A DNA stretch of 34,998 nt from Thermoleophilia bacterium (GCA_020438485.1 JAGQUM010000054.1:1-34998), one strand, 5' to 3'. Positions 7,892 to 17,849 are shown, numbered from the stretch's first letter. The notes: generated by a model not told the origin, from the sequence alone. Made by a program: numbers and translations.

Positions 7892-7947
7892 AAATCCCCG
7901 CCGGGACCGCGAGTGGTGGGCGTCGATCCCCTCCCCGACGAGGCCAC

Positions 7948-8080
7948 GTGACCCCCACCGCGGTCGAGAAGCGGCAGCCCGGCGGAGACCCCGTGCTCGT
8001 GCGGCGGGGCCTGCCCTCCTTGTGTCGCCGGCTACCAGCTGTGCTTCGACGAGGGCGGGCTGACCTCGAAGCACGCGTAA
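7948..8080 (+). pseudogene. putative small Cys-rich protein, frame broken near 7996-8000
   Basis: From GTG 7948 (GAGG at 7940-7943) the codons are almost all G/C-ending for about 17 residues (VTPTAVEKRQPGGDPVL). The signal then moves to the +1 frame, which reads CGGACPPCVAGYQLC and runs to a TAA-TGA double stop at 8078-8083. The join implies one surplus base near 7996-8000. The joined product would be about 43 residues with cysteines spaced C-x3-C-x2-C-x6-C, which suggests a small metal-binding or redox peptide. A perfect 11-bp hairpin begins 14 nt after the first stop, as expected for a real transcription unit. Alternatively the second frame is used alone with an unusual start. I do not recognise a family. 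It lies between the divergent sigma operon and recC. Confidence 0.4.
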
Positions 8081-8093
8081 TGACCAACGACCT

Positions 8094-8128
8094 CCGGCGG
8101 GGCGTTCACTCCCCTTGCGCCCCGCCGG
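8094..8128 (+). terminator. hairpin after the Cys-rich micro-gene
   Basis: CCGGCGGGGCG (8094-8104) and CGCCCCGCCGG (8118-8128) are perfectly complementary, with a 13-nt loop. No T-run follows, as is common for high-GC actinobacterial terminators. It separates the micro-gene from recC. Confidence 0.5.
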
Positions 8129-8240
8129 GCAGGCCCACCAAACCCCCCCGACCGACCGGCGAAAGACCGCGGCCCCGCGCGTAAGAATGCGGATACGTCC
8201 CGACGGCGCCTCCCCACATGACCCCTCCCCCTCCCCCGCC

Positions 8241-11200
8241 ATGCTGACCGTCCACCGGGCCACGCGGGCCGACACGCTGGCCGACGCGCTCGCCGAGCTT
8301 CTGGCGAGACCCCAGACCGACCCGTTCGCCCCCGAGGCGGTGAGCGTGCCCAGCCGCGGCGTCGAGCGCTGGCTGTCGCAGACGCTGGCCGCCCGCTTGG
8401 GCGCCGCCTCCGGCGACGGCGTGTGCGCCAACGTGACGTTCCCGTTCCCCGGCGGCATCGTGGGCACGGCGCTGGCCGCCGCCGGCGACGCGGATCCCGC
8501 CGGGGACCCGTGGGATCCCGACCGGCTCGCCTGGCCCCTCATCGAGGTCTCCGAGGGCCTCATGGGGGAGGCGTGGCTGTCGGCCCTGGCGCGCCACGTC
8601 GGCCACGGCCGCTCGGGTGAGCGCCACCCCGACCGCCGCGCCCGCCGGTTCGCCACGCTGCGCCACCTCGCCGACCTGTACGACCGGTACGCGGTCCACC
8701 GGCCCGACATGCTGTTGGCCTGGGCCGGTCGCGACGACACCGACGGCAACGGCGCGCCCCTGCACGAGGACCTGGCGTGGCAGGCCGAGTTGTGGCGCCA
8801 CGTGCGCGCCCACCTGGGGGTCCCCAGCCCCGCCGAGCGCCTTGAGCCGGCGTGCGCGCGCCTCGCCGCCGATCCCACCGTCGTGGACCTCCCGGAGCGC
8901 CTGGCGATGTTCGGCCTGACCCGTCTTCCCGCCGCGCACGTGCGGGTGTTGCACGCGCTCGCCCGGGCCCGCGACGTGCACCTGTTCCTGCTGCATCCCT
9001 CCCCCGGGCTGTGGACGCGGGTGGATGCCGCCCGCCTCCCGGCGCCCACGACCCGGCGCGACGACCCCACGCCCGCCATGGTCGCGGATCCGCTGCTTGC
9101 CTCGTGGGGCCGCGACGCCCGCGAGATGCAGCTCACGCTGGGCGCCGGGGCCGACGCCGACGTGCCGCACGCCGACCCCGAGCCCGCCGCGACGCTGCTG
9201 GGACGGTTGCAGACGGCCATCCGGCTCAACGCCGGACCGCCTTCGCCCGCCGAGCGCCCCTCTTCGACCGGGCAGACCGCTCTGTGCAGATCCACGCGTG
9301 CCACGGGCGCGCCCGTCAGGTGGAGGTGGCCCGGGACGCCGTGCTTCACCTCATGGCCGACGACCCGACGCTGGAACCCCGGGACGTGCTGGTGATGTGC
9401 CCCGACGTGGAGGAGTTCGCCCCCCTGGTGAACGCGGTGTTCTCCGCGGACGGCGATCGGGCGGAAGAGGGCGTTCCCGACATCCGGGTGCGCCTGGCCG
9501 ACCGCTCGCTGCGGCAGACCAACCCGGTGCTGGGCGTGGTCGCCGGCCTGCTGGAGCTGCCCGGCTCGCGCGTCACGGCGTCTCAGGTGCTGGACCTGGC
9601 GGCCCGCACACCGGTCGCCCGTCGCTTCCACATGGACGACGACGACCTGGAGCATGTCGACGCGTGGGTGCGCGAGGCGGGGATCCGGTGGGGCCTGGAC
9701 GCGGCCGGGCGCGAGCCGTTCGGGCTGGGCACGCTCGACGCCAACACGTGGCGCTTCGGCCTGGATCGCATCCTCACCGGCGTCGCCGTGGCCGACGATG
9801 GCGCGCTGGTGTCCGGGGTGCTGCCCCTGGACGACGTCGGAGCCCAGGGCATCGACCTCGCCGGCCGCCTCGCGGAGTTCGCCGACCGGCTGGGCCGCTG
9901 CGTCGACGCGCTCACGGGGCCGCAGCGCCTCGGGGAGTGGTGCGCGGCGCTCGGGCGCGCGGCCGACCTGCTGACCGACGTCCCGCCGTCGCAGGCGTGG
10001 CAACGGCGCGAGCTCGACGCCCTGCTTGACGAGCTGGCGGGGCAGGTGCCCGACGGGCGGGGCCCGGCGCTCGAACGCGCCGAGCTGGTCTCACTGATGG
10101 CCGACAGGCTGCGCGGGCGCCCCACGCGGGCCAGCTTCCGCACGGGCGGCCTCACCGTCTGCACGCTGGTGCCCATGCGCTCGGTGCCCCACCGCGTGGT
10201 GGTGGTGATGGGACTCGACGACGGCGCCTTCCCCCGCCGAGGCCACGTCGACGGTGACGACATCCTGGCCCGCGACCCGCGCGTGGGCGACCAGGACGTG
10301 CGCGGCGAGGACCGGCAGTTGCTGCTGGACGCCCTGATGGCCGCCGGCGATCACCTGGTGATCGTGTACACGGGCAGCGACGCCCGCACCAACGCCGCGC
10401 TGCCGCCCGCCGTGCCCGTGCTGGAGCTGTGCGACGCCGTGGACGCCGCGGTGGCGACGCCCGACGGCGGCCGCGCCAGCGGCGCGATCACCGTGCGGCA
10501 TCCCCTGCAGCCGTTCGACGCCCGCAACTTCATGGACGGCGGCCTCGGCGTACCCGGCCCGTGGGGGTTCGACCCCGTCTGCCTGGCGGGCGCCCAGGCC
10601 CTCCAGGCCGGCGCGGTTTCCGTGCCCCCGTTCCTCGACGGGCCGCTCGAGCCCGAACCCGCCGAGGTGATCGAGCTGGATGCGCTGGTGAGTTTTCTGG
10701 GCGCACCCATGAGGGCGTTCCTCGCCCGCCGGCTGGGCGTGTACGCCGAGTGGTCGGCCCAGGGCCCGGGCGACGCCCTGCCCATGCAGCTCAACGCTCT
10801 GGAGAAGTGGACGGTGCGCGACAGGATGCTGAGCGCGCGGCTGGGGGGGTCCAGCGCCGAGGACGCGGAATTGGCCGAGCGGCGGCGCGGTTTCCTGCCC
10901 CCGGGCGACCTGGCGGACGGCGTGATGGGCGACGTGCGCGGCGACGTCGAGGCGATCCTCGGCGCGTGCGGGACGGTGCGCGACGTTCCCCCCCGCACGG
11001 TCGAGGTGGACGTGACGCTGCCGGACGGCCGCCGGGTCGTGGGGGCCGTGGGTGGGGTGCGGGGGGATGTGTTGCTCGACGCCAGCGCGTCGAGCGTGAA
11101 GCCCAAGCGGCGCCTGGCCGCGTGGGCCCGCCTGGCGGCCCTGACCGCCCACGATCCGTCGCACCCGTGGCAGGCGCTGATCGTGGGCAAGGGCAGCCGG

Positions 11201-11584
11201 GCGGCGCTGGCGCCGCTGGACCCGGCCGACGGCGACCGACGGCGCGCGGCGACCGAGGCGCTGGGCACGCTGGTCGACCTGTACGACCGCGGTATGCGCG
11301 AACCGCTGCCGATGGCCGAGAGGACGTCGGAGGCGCTGGCCAGGGGCAAGAACGACGAGGCACGAGGCGCGTGGGAGGGCGACCGCTTCGCCGGCGAGAA
11401 CGCCGAGCCGGAGGCGACGACGGTGTTCGGCGGCCTCGCCGGCCTGGATGAGCTCCTGGACCCCGGCCCCGCCGCGTCCGAGTCCGGCCCCGGGTGGGAC
11501 GCGGCGGCCGGCTCGCGCGCCGAGCGACTCGCCCACCGCCTGTGGGACCCCCTGCTCGCCCACGAGGCGGGGGGCGACGCGTGA
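8241..11584 (+). pseudogene. recC: RecC subunit of exonuclease V, frameshifted by one missing base
   Basis: RecC holds the RecBCD complex together and scans for Chi. Codons from ATG 8241 give 340 residues of a typical start (MLTVHRATRADTLADALAELL, then VPSRGVERWLSQTLA). The frame then fails at the C4 run 9257-9260; one more C would read straight on (PSPAERPLFDRADRSVQ) into the second frame, which gives about 775 residues to TGA 11582-11584 (HACHGRARQVEVARDAVL, VLVMCPDVEEFAPLV, VVVMGLDDGAFPRR). Joined length is about 1115 residues, normal for RecC. All conserved blocks are intact on both sides, which favours a homopolymer sequencing error over a dead gene, but a real phase change is possible. 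The stop overlaps the recB GTG (GTGA). Start chosen by family N-terminus; no clear ribosome-binding site. Confidence 0.85.
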
Positions 11585-14500
11585 CCACTCCGCCGCCGTT
11601 CGACCTGGGCGGCCCGCTGCCCACCGGCATCACGCTGCTCGAGGCCAGCGCCGGCACCGGCAAGACCCACGCGATCGCGTCGCTGGTGGCCCGCTACGTG
11701 GCGGAGGGCACGCCCATCGACCGCATGCTCGTGGTGACATTCACCCGCCTGGCCACGGGTGAGCTGCGCGAGCGCGTGCGGGCGCGGCTGGTGGAGGCCC
11801 GCGACGTGCTCGAGGCCCACGCGGCCGGGGCGCCGGTCGACGCGACCGACCCCTGGACCGCGCGGCTGGTGGAGGGGGGCGACGCCGCGGTGCGTACCCG
11901 GCGCGCGCGCATCGGCGCGGCCCTGTCGGGGTTCGACGCGGCCGCCGTCGAGACCACGCACGGGTTCTGCCAGCGCGTGCTGGACGGCCTGGGCGTGGCG
12001 GGTGACGCGCCGCGCGGCGTCGAGGTCACCGACGACCTCGACGGCGTGGTGGCCGACGTCGTGGACGACATGTTCCTCCGCGGCCGCGGGTCCCCCGGCG
12101 GTCTCCCGTTCGGCGTGACGGCCGCGGCGACCATCGGGCGCCTCGCGGCGTACCACCCGGACGCACCGGTCGTCCCCCCCGACGACCCCGACCCGGGGGT
12201 GGCGGCGCGCGTGCGGTTCGCCCAGGCGTGCCGCGCCGAGTTCGATCGCCGCAAGCGCGCGATGGGCCTGATGGGGTTCGACGACCTGCAGGGACGGCTG
12301 GCCGACACGCTGGGCGACCCCGAGGCGGGCGACGCGTGCCGCCGCGCGCTGGAGTCGCGCTTCGACGTGGTGCTCATCGACGAGTTCCAGGACACCGACC
12401 CCGTGCAGTGGCGCATCATCAGCCAGGGCCTTTCCGGGGCGACGGTGGTGTTGATCGGCGACCCCAAGCAGGCGATCTACGCGTTTCGCGGCGCCGACGT
12501 GCACACGTACCTGCACGCCCGCGGCCACGCCCACACGCACTTCACGCTGCCGGTGAACTGGCGCAGCGACGGGCCGTTCCTGCGCGCGCTCGAGGCGCTG
12601 CTGGGCGGGGCCCGGCTGGGAGACGAGGGCATCGCGGTGGGGCCGGTGAAGCCCGCCCCGGGTCGCCACGGCACCGCGCTGGAGGGCGCGGGTCCCGCGC
12701 TGCGGGTGCGGGTGGTGCGCCGCGACCGCACCGGCGCCGGGCTCACCCTCCAGGGGCACGCGACGGCGGACTGGGCGCGCCGCGAGGTGTGCGACGACCT
12801 CGCCCGGCAGGTGGCCGCCCTGGTGTCCGGATCCGTGCGCATCGGCACGCGGAGCGTGCGCCCGAGCGACATCGGCGTGCTGACCCGCACCAACGGCCAG
12901 GCCGTCATGGTGCGCGATGCCCTGGCCGCCGCCGACGTGCCCGCGGTCATCGCGGGCACGGGCAGCGTGTTCGCCACGCCGGAGGCCGTCGACTGGGCCC
13001 GCCTGCTGGCGGCCCTGGAGCGCCCCGCCGACCACGCCGCGGCCGCCGCGGCCGCGCTCACGCCGTTCGTCGGGTGGGACGCCCGCCGCCTGGCCGAGTG
13101 CCCCGAGGACGACCGCGAGGAGCTGCACGAGCTGCTCCACGGCTGGCGGGACGTCATGACGGGGAACGGCGTCGCGGCCCTCCTTCGCACCATCACCCGC
13201 GACCGCGGCATGTACGCCCGCGTGCTGGCCCTGCCCGGCGGTGAACGGCGCCTCACCGACCTGCGCCATGTCGGCCAGCTGCTGCACCAGGCGGCCGTCG
13301 ACGAGGGGCTCGGCCCGGCCGCGCTTGCCGGGTGGCTCGCGGACATGCGGTCGGTCGCCGAGAACGATCAGAGCGAGGAACGCAGCCGGCTGCTGGAGTC
13401 CGACGGGGAGGCCGTGCGGGTGCTCACGGTGCACCGCAGCAAGGGCCTCGAGTTCCCCATCGTCTGCGCGCCGTTCCTGTGGGAGCAGGGCCTCACCCCC
13501 AAGAGGGAGTCGGTCTTCGTGGTGCACGACCCGGCCGACGGCCGCCGCGTGCTGGATGTTGGCGGGTCGGCCGGAGCGGGGGCGGCCGCCCGGCTCCGGG
13601 CCGCCGTCGCCGAAGCGCGTGGCGAGGAGTTGCGCCTGGCGTACGTCGCCCTCACCCGCGCCTGCCATCAGGCGATCGTGTGGTGGGCGGGCTACCGCGA
13701 CGCTCGCCGCGGACCGCTGACGCGGCTCGCCGCCGACCGCGGCGCGGACGGGGCGGTGCCCGACGACGCCGGCCCCGTTCCCCGCGACGACGACATGATG
13801 GCGCGCCTGCGCGCGATCGCCGAGGCCAGCCCCGGGTGCGTGAGCGTGGAGGCCGCCGAGGACGCGGCCCCGCCGGGCGAACCCCCGTCGGCGGGTACCG
13901 GCTCCGGCCCCCTGGACGCCGCGCGGTTCGGCCGCGACATCGACCGGGACTGGGGCCGCCACAGCTACAGCCGCATCACCGAGGGCGCATACGAGGCCCT
14001 GGTGGCGAGCGAGCCCGAGACGCCCCACACGGTGGACGAGCCGGACCCGGCCGCCGAGGATCCCGGCGAGCCGCTGCCCATGGACGACCTGCCCGCGGGC
14101 ACGGCGTTCGGCTCGCGCGTGCACGGCATCCTGGAGGTCACGGACTTCGCGGCAGGCGACCTCGCCGGCGAGCTCGACCGCGCCGCCCGGGCGCAGCCAG
14201 GCGACCAGGACGCCACCGAGCGCGCGGTGCTGACGGGCTGGCTGGCCCAGGCCATCCTCACCCCACTCGGCCCCGCCCTGGGGGAGGCCCGCCTGCGCGA
14301 CGTCACCCCCGCCGACCGCCTCAACGAGCTGGACTTCGAGATGCCGCTCACCGGCGGCGAGCGCCCCCGCGGCACGCTGCGCGCGTCCCACCTGGCCGAC
14401 CTGCTCGACGCGCACCTGCCGGCCGGGGACCCTCTCGCCACGTACCCCGACGCGCTGCGCGCCCTGGGCGCGGAGGGCCTCCTGAGGGGATTCATGGTGG

Positions 14501-14883
14501 GCTCGCTCGACCTGGTGGTGCGCCTGCCCGGCCCGCGGTTCGCCGTGATCGACCACAAGACCAACCTGCTGGGCACCGGGGGCCGCCCGCGCGTGGCCGA
14601 TTACCACCCCGACGCGCTGGCGGTGCAGATGCAGTCGCACCACTACGTGCTGCAGGCGCTGATCTACCAGGTGGTGCTACACCGCTACCTGCGCTGGCGC
14701 CTGCCGGGCTACGACCCGGGGCGCCACCTGGCCGGCGCGCACTACCTGTTCCTGCGTGGCCTGTCCGGCGCCGCCACGCGCGCCGCGGCCGATGGCCGCC
14801 GCCACGGCGTGTTCTCCTGGACCCCGGCGTCGGCCCTGGTGACGGCCGCGGACGCCCTGTTCCACCGGGGGGGCGCCACGTGA
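11581..14883 (+). CDS. recB: RecB subunit of exonuclease V (helicase-nuclease)
   Basis: 1100 residues; 3'-5' UvrD-type helicase and the single nuclease of RecBCD, used in double-strand-break repair. Walker A EASAGTGKTH at 21-30 (K28), motif Ia VVTFTRLATGELRER, Walker B LIDEFQDTD (from 265), GDPKQAIYAFRGAD, VLTVHRSKGLEFPIV and LAYVALTRA are all present. The C-terminal RecB nuclease domain has H848 (SRVHGIL), D977 (GSLDLVV), D991-H-K993 and the QALIYQ helix, so the nuclease looks active. GTG at 11581 overlaps the recC stop, and the gene's own TGA overlaps the recD GTG, so the three subunits are translationally coupled in equal amounts. The longer frame from 11494 lies inside recC and is rejected. 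Confidence 0.95.
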   Translation: MTTPPPFDLGGPLPTGITLLEASAGTGKTHAIASLVARYVAEGTPIDRMLVVTFTRLATGELRERVRARLVEARDVLEAHAAGAPVDATDPWTARLVEGGDAAVRTRRARIGAALSGFDAAAVETTHGFCQRVLDGLGVAGDAPRGVEVTDDLDGVVADVVDDMFLRGRGSPGGLPFGVTAAATIGRLAAYHPDAPVVPPDDPDPGVAARVRFAQACRAEFDRRKRAMGLMGFDDLQGRLADTLGDPEAGDACRRALESRFDVVLIDEFQDTDPVQWRIISQGLSGATVVLIGDPKQAIYAFRGADVHTYLHARGHAHTHFTLPVNWRSDGPFLRALEALLGGARLGDEGIAVGPVKPAPGRHGTALEGAGPALRVRVVRRDRTGAGLTLQGHATADWARREVCDDLARQVAALVSGSVRIGTRSVRPSDIGVLTRTNGQAVMVRDALAAADVPAVIAGTGSVFATPEAVDWARLLAALERPADHAAAAAAALTPFVGWDARRLAECPEDDREELHELLHGWRDVMTGNGVAALLRTITRDRGMYARVLALPGGERRLTDLRHVGQLLHQAAVDEGLGPAALAGWLADMRSVAENDQSEERSRLLESDGEAVRVLTVHRSKGLEFPIVCAPFLWEQGLTPKRESVFVVHDPADGRRVLDVGGSAGAGAAARLRAAVAEARGEELRLAYVALTRACHQAIVWWAGYRDARRGPLTRLAADRGADGAVPDDAGPVPRDDDMMARLRAIAEASPGCVSVEAAEDAAPPGEPPSAGTGSGPLDAARFGRDIDRDWGRHSYSRITEGAYEALVASEPETPHTVDEPDPAAEDPGEPLPMDDLPAGTAFGSRVHGILEVTDFAAGDLAGELDRAARAQPGDQDATERAVLTGWLAQAILTPLGPALGEARLRDVTPADRLNELDFEMPLTGGERPRGTLRASHLADLLDAHLPAGDPLATYPDALRALGAEGLLRGFMVGSLDLVVRLPGPRFAVIDHKTNLLGTGGRPRVADYHPDALAVQMQSHHYVLQALIYQVVLHRYLRWRLPGYDPGRHLAGAHYLFLRGLSGAATRAAADGRRHGVFSWTPASALVTAADALFHRGGAT

Positions 14884-16850
14884 CGACTGCCGCCGGGTGC
14901 GACGGGCGCGTGGCCGCCCATCCGCCTCCCGCCCTCGCCGCCCTCGCGAGTGCCGGGGTGCTGGCCGCCGGCGACGTCCAGATCGCGTCCCGCCTGTGCG
15001 CGCTGGCGGGCGAGGACCGCGACGACGTGCTGCGGGCAGCGGCCCTGGCGGCGAGGGCGCCACGGCTGGGTCACGTGTGCGTCGACCTCGCCGACGTGGG
15101 GGCGATGGTCGTGGCCGAGGCCGCGACGGCGGGGGCGGATGTACCCGCTCTCCCGCACCCCTCCGCGTGGCGCGACGCCCTGGCCGCCAGCCCGCTCGTG
15201 GCCGTGGGCAACGCCGACGACGGCCCGCGCCGGGCCCTGCGGCTGGACGGCAACCTGCTGTACCTCGACCGCTACTGGCGCGACGAACGCGAGCTGGCTG
15301 CCGCGCTGCGCGCGCGCTCCCATCCCGCGCCGGGCGTGGACTTCGATCTCCTCGGCCGCGGACTGACCGTTCTGTGGAGAGAGGATCTGGACGATCAGCG
15401 CGAGGCGGCCGCGCTGGGAGTGATGCGGCGGCTCACCGTGATCGGTGGAGGCCCCGGCACCGGCAAGACGACCACCATCGCCCGCATGCTGGCGCTGCTC
15501 GACGCCCAGCTGGGCGGCGTCTCGCCGCGGACGGTGGCGCTGGCGGCCCCCACGGGCAAGGCCGCCCAGCGCATGCAGGAGGCGGTGCACGACGCGGCCC
15601 GCGAGATGCCCGTGGCGCCTGCCGTCCGGGGCCGGCTGATGGCGCTCGAGGGCCGCACTGTGCATCGCCTGCTGCGCTCGCGGTGGGGGTCGCAGACCCG
15701 CTTTCGCCACGACGCCGGCAACCCGCTGCCGCACGACGTCGTGATCGTGGACGAGGCGTCGATGATGTCCCTGCCGCTGATGGCCCGCCTCGTGGATGCC
15801 CTGCGCGCCGATGCGCGCCTGGTGCTGGTGGGCGACCCCGACCAGCTCGCCTCGGTGGAGGCCGGCTCCGTCCTGGGCGACATCATGGGCCCCGCCCGGG
15901 AGCGCCCCGTGCGGAGCGCCGCCACGCTGCTGGCGCTGCGCGCGGCGGGGGCCGTCGACGCCGACCGTGGGGAGGCCGGGGAGCCGGCCGACGCCTCCAC
16001 CACGGCCGACGGCGTGGCCATCCTGCGTCGCGTGTACCGGTTCGGCGGCGGCATCGCCGGCCTGGCCGACGCGATCCGCCGGGGAGACGCCGACGCGGCC
16101 ATCGCCGTCCTTGCGGCCGGCCGCACCGACGTGTTGTGGATCGACGCGGACGCCGCGGACGTACCGGTGGGCGACCTGGGTGCGGTCCGCGACCCGGCGG
16201 TTGCCTGGGGCGCCGCACTCGCCGCCCACGGCCGTGCCGGCGAGGCCACGGCGGCGCTCGCCCGGCTCGACGGCTTCCGCCTGCTGTGCGCGCACCGCCG
16301 CGGTCCCTACGGGGCGCGCCACTGGGGAGAGCTCGTGGAGCGTTGGGCCTCACCCGCGGGCACCGCCCCCGGCATGTGGCTGCCCGGCACCCCGGTGATG
16401 ATCACGCGCAACGACCACGCGCTTCGCCTGTTCAACGGCGACACGGGCGTGACCGTGCGCCGCGGCGACGTCAGGGAGGTGGCGTTCCCCCGCGGCGACG
16501 GCCTCGTGGGCGTGCGGCCCGGCCGCCTGGCCGACGCGGAGCCCGTGTACGCCATGACAGCCCACAAGAGCCAGGGATCCCAGTTCGGGACCGTGGCGGT
16601 GATCGTGCCGCCCGTCGAGTCCCGCATCGCATCGCGGGAGTTGCTCTACACCGCGGTCACCCGGGCCCGCGAGCGGGTCATCGTGGTGGGCGCCGCCGAC
16701 CAGGTGCGGGCCGCCATCGCCCGTCCCATCGTGCGGGCGTCGGGCCTGCGGCGGAGGCTGTGGGGGGACGATGCCGGCGTTGACGAAGCGAGGGTGTGGC
16801 CGGGCGCGGACGACGGTCGTCCGCCGCGGTGGAACGACCGTCGCTGCTGA
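14880..16850 (+). CDS. recD: RecD subunit of exonuclease V (5'-3' helicase)
   Basis: 656 residues, the fast 5'-3' superfamily 1B motor of RecBCD. A helical N-terminal domain (1-110) contacts RecB in relatives. Walker A GGGPGTGKTTTIARM (K196), motif Ia APTGKAAQRMQEAV, Walker B DEASMMSLPLM (D291-E292), GDPDQLASVEAGSVL, and the C-terminal motifs AHKSQGSQFGTVAVIVP and LLYTAVTRARE are all intact. The segment between motifs III and IV carries an Ala/Asp-rich insertion as in actinobacterial RecD. The GTG at 14880 overlaps the recB TGA. The C-terminal 25 residues are variable. It is the last gene of the recCBD operon. Confidence 0.95.
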   Translation: MTTAAGCDGRVAAHPPPALAALASAGVLAAGDVQIASRLCALAGEDRDDVLRAAALAARAPRLGHVCVDLADVGAMVVAEAATAGADVPALPHPSAWRDALAASPLVAVGNADDGPRRALRLDGNLLYLDRYWRDERELAAALRARSHPAPGVDFDLLGRGLTVLWREDLDDQREAAALGVMRRLTVIGGGPGTGKTTTIARMLALLDAQLGGVSPRTVALAAPTGKAAQRMQEAVHDAAREMPVAPAVRGRLMALEGRTVHRLLRSRWGSQTRFRHDAGNPLPHDVVIVDEASMMSLPLMARLVDALRADARLVLVGDPDQLASVEAGSVLGDIMGPARERPVRSAATLLALRAAGAVDADRGEAGEPADASTTADGVAILRRVYRFGGGIAGLADAIRRGDADAAIAVLAAGRTDVLWIDADAADVPVGDLGAVRDPAVAWGAALAAHGRAGEATAALARLDGFRLLCAHRRGPYGARHWGELVERWASPAGTAPGMWLPGTPVMITRNDHALRLFNGDTGVTVRRGDVREVAFPRGDGLVGVRPGRLADAEPVYAMTAHKSQGSQFGTVAVIVPPVESRIASRELLYTAVTRARERVIVVGAADQVRAAIARPIVRASGLRRRLWGDDAGVDEARVWPGADDGRPPRWNDRRC

Positions 16851-17020
16851 GGTACGTGGCCGACGCGACGCGGGCCGTGGGCGCCGGCGCGGGTGCACGA
16901 GGGCGGCGGGTGGCGTTTCGCCCGCCCGGCACGCGGACGTCCGGCGCAAAGCCACGACGCCCGCGGATCACATTCCGCCGGGGTGGGTACGGAGTGCCCA
17001 GGTCGAGAAAAGGAGACGAC

Positions 17021-17200
17021 GTGTCCGACACGCCGAAGAAGAACCGGGAAGGGATCTCGCAGGAGGAGTTCATCCGCCGCCGCCCCGAGGAGAGCCAGGA
17101 CCAGGGCGGCGGCGCGGGCCCCGGCTCCCCCGAGACGCTGGAGCCCACCCAGGGCGAGAAGCCGTCCGCCGACGACCGCGACGAGAGCGCGGACGACTGA
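17021..17200 (+). CDS. small acidic hydrophilic protein, unknown
   Basis: 59 residues starting at GTG 17021, with a clear Shine-Dalgarno (AGGAG, 17011-17015) 5 nt before it. Product begins MSDTPKKNREGISQEEFIRRR and is then rich in Glu, Asp, Gly and Pro. It has no Cys, no membrane segment and no hydrophobic core, so it is probably disordered or binds a partner. The strong ribosome-binding site and G/C-ending codons support it as real. It follows recD by 170 nt, which hold no gene, and is likely a separate unit. I do not recognise a family. Confidence 0.6.
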   Translation: MSDTPKKNREGISQEEFIRRRPEESQDQGGGAGPGSPETLEPTQGEKPSADDRDESADD

Positions 17201-17282
17201 CACGCCCGGGGCCCCGGGCTCGCAACCGGCGCCGTGGCAGAGTGGTCGGGCACCACACCGCAGCTCCCGAAGGCGGACCCAG

Positions 17283-17849
17283 ATGGTTTCCCGGCACGAA
17301 CCCGCACCCGACGCCCGCGTCCGCCTCGCGACGCCGGGGGGTGCGGGCGCGTTGTTCGTCGCCGCCGACGAGGACGCACCCGCCCGGGTGTGGGGCGGCG
17401 CGTTCGGCTCCGACGCGTTCCCGCGCGAGGGCGCGTGCCTTGACGACGCGGTGGGCGCCCACCGCGTGTGGCGCCTCCCGAGGGGCGCGGCGTTCGCCGC
17501 CCGCAGCCTGCGCGACGTCGCCGGCGGCCGCGCGCGCCGCCGCGGGGGCGTCGGCGCGCTTGACGACGCGCGCTGGCGCGCGCACCTGCACCTCAACGTG
17601 ACCCCCGCTGCCCGCGGCGCCGGGGCCGGATGCGCCCTGGTGGACGAGAACGTGCGGCTGGCCGACGAGGGCGCGCCCAGCCGCCACGCCCGGCCCCTGG
17701 TCGAGAGCCCCCGCGCGGTGCGTTTCCCGGCCGAGCATGGCGGCCGGCAACGGGGAAGCCCTGTGCGGACGCTCCGCGTGTGCCCGGGCGGGCGGCGCGC
17801 GCGGCGGTTGACCATGGTCCACGCGATCGGCGGCGCCACGAGTGGCTGA
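17283..17849 (+). CDS. divergent or decaying GNAT-family acetyltransferase
   Basis: 188 residues. The central part keeps the outline of a GNAT acetyl-CoA fold: strand HLHLNVTP (about 102-109), the RGAGAG loop fitting R-x-x-G-x-G for acetyl-CoA pyrophosphate binding, an alpha-helix, then ESPRAVRFPAEHG where relatives have an Asn-x-x-A-x-x-F-Y-E-x-x-G-F segment. The Tyr of that last motif is missing and the C-terminal part (RTLRVCPGGRRARRL) is unusually basic. It may be a degraded acyltransferase, or its frame may be damaged. The stop lies 8 nt inside the hydrolase gene, so the two appear coupled. The start at 17283 has only a weak ribosome-binding site. Confidence 0.45.
   Translation: MVSRHEPAPDARVRLATPGGAGALFVAADEDAPARVWGGAFGSDAFPREGACLDDAVGAHRVWRLPRGAAFAARSLRDVAGGRARRRGGVGALDDARWRAHLHLNVTPAARGAGAGCALVDENVRLADEGAPSRHARPLVESPRAVRFPAEHGGRQRGSPVRTLRVCPGGRRARRLTMVHAIGGATSG

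Noticed and set aside
8041-8074. 9-bp inverted repeat GTGCTTCGA/TCGAAGCAC
   Set aside because: Falls within the Cys-rich coding segment and has a 16-nt spacer; probably chance, though a regulatory role is not excluded.
7808-10003. 731-codon minus-strand frame over recC
   Set aside because: Shadow of recC codon bias; low-complexity product and no recognisable domain.
10351-14643. 1430-codon minus-strand open frame across recB
   Set aside because: Its product is His/Arg/Gly/Ala-rich with no motif, and it is the complement of well-conserved RecB; typical shadow in high-GC DNA.
17232-17300. tRNA-like sequence (GGCAGAGTGGTCGGGCA followed by paired-looking segments)
   Set aside because: Only a D-arm-like piece is present; acceptor pairing and a GTTCGA T-loop are missing, so it is at most a tRNA remnant.
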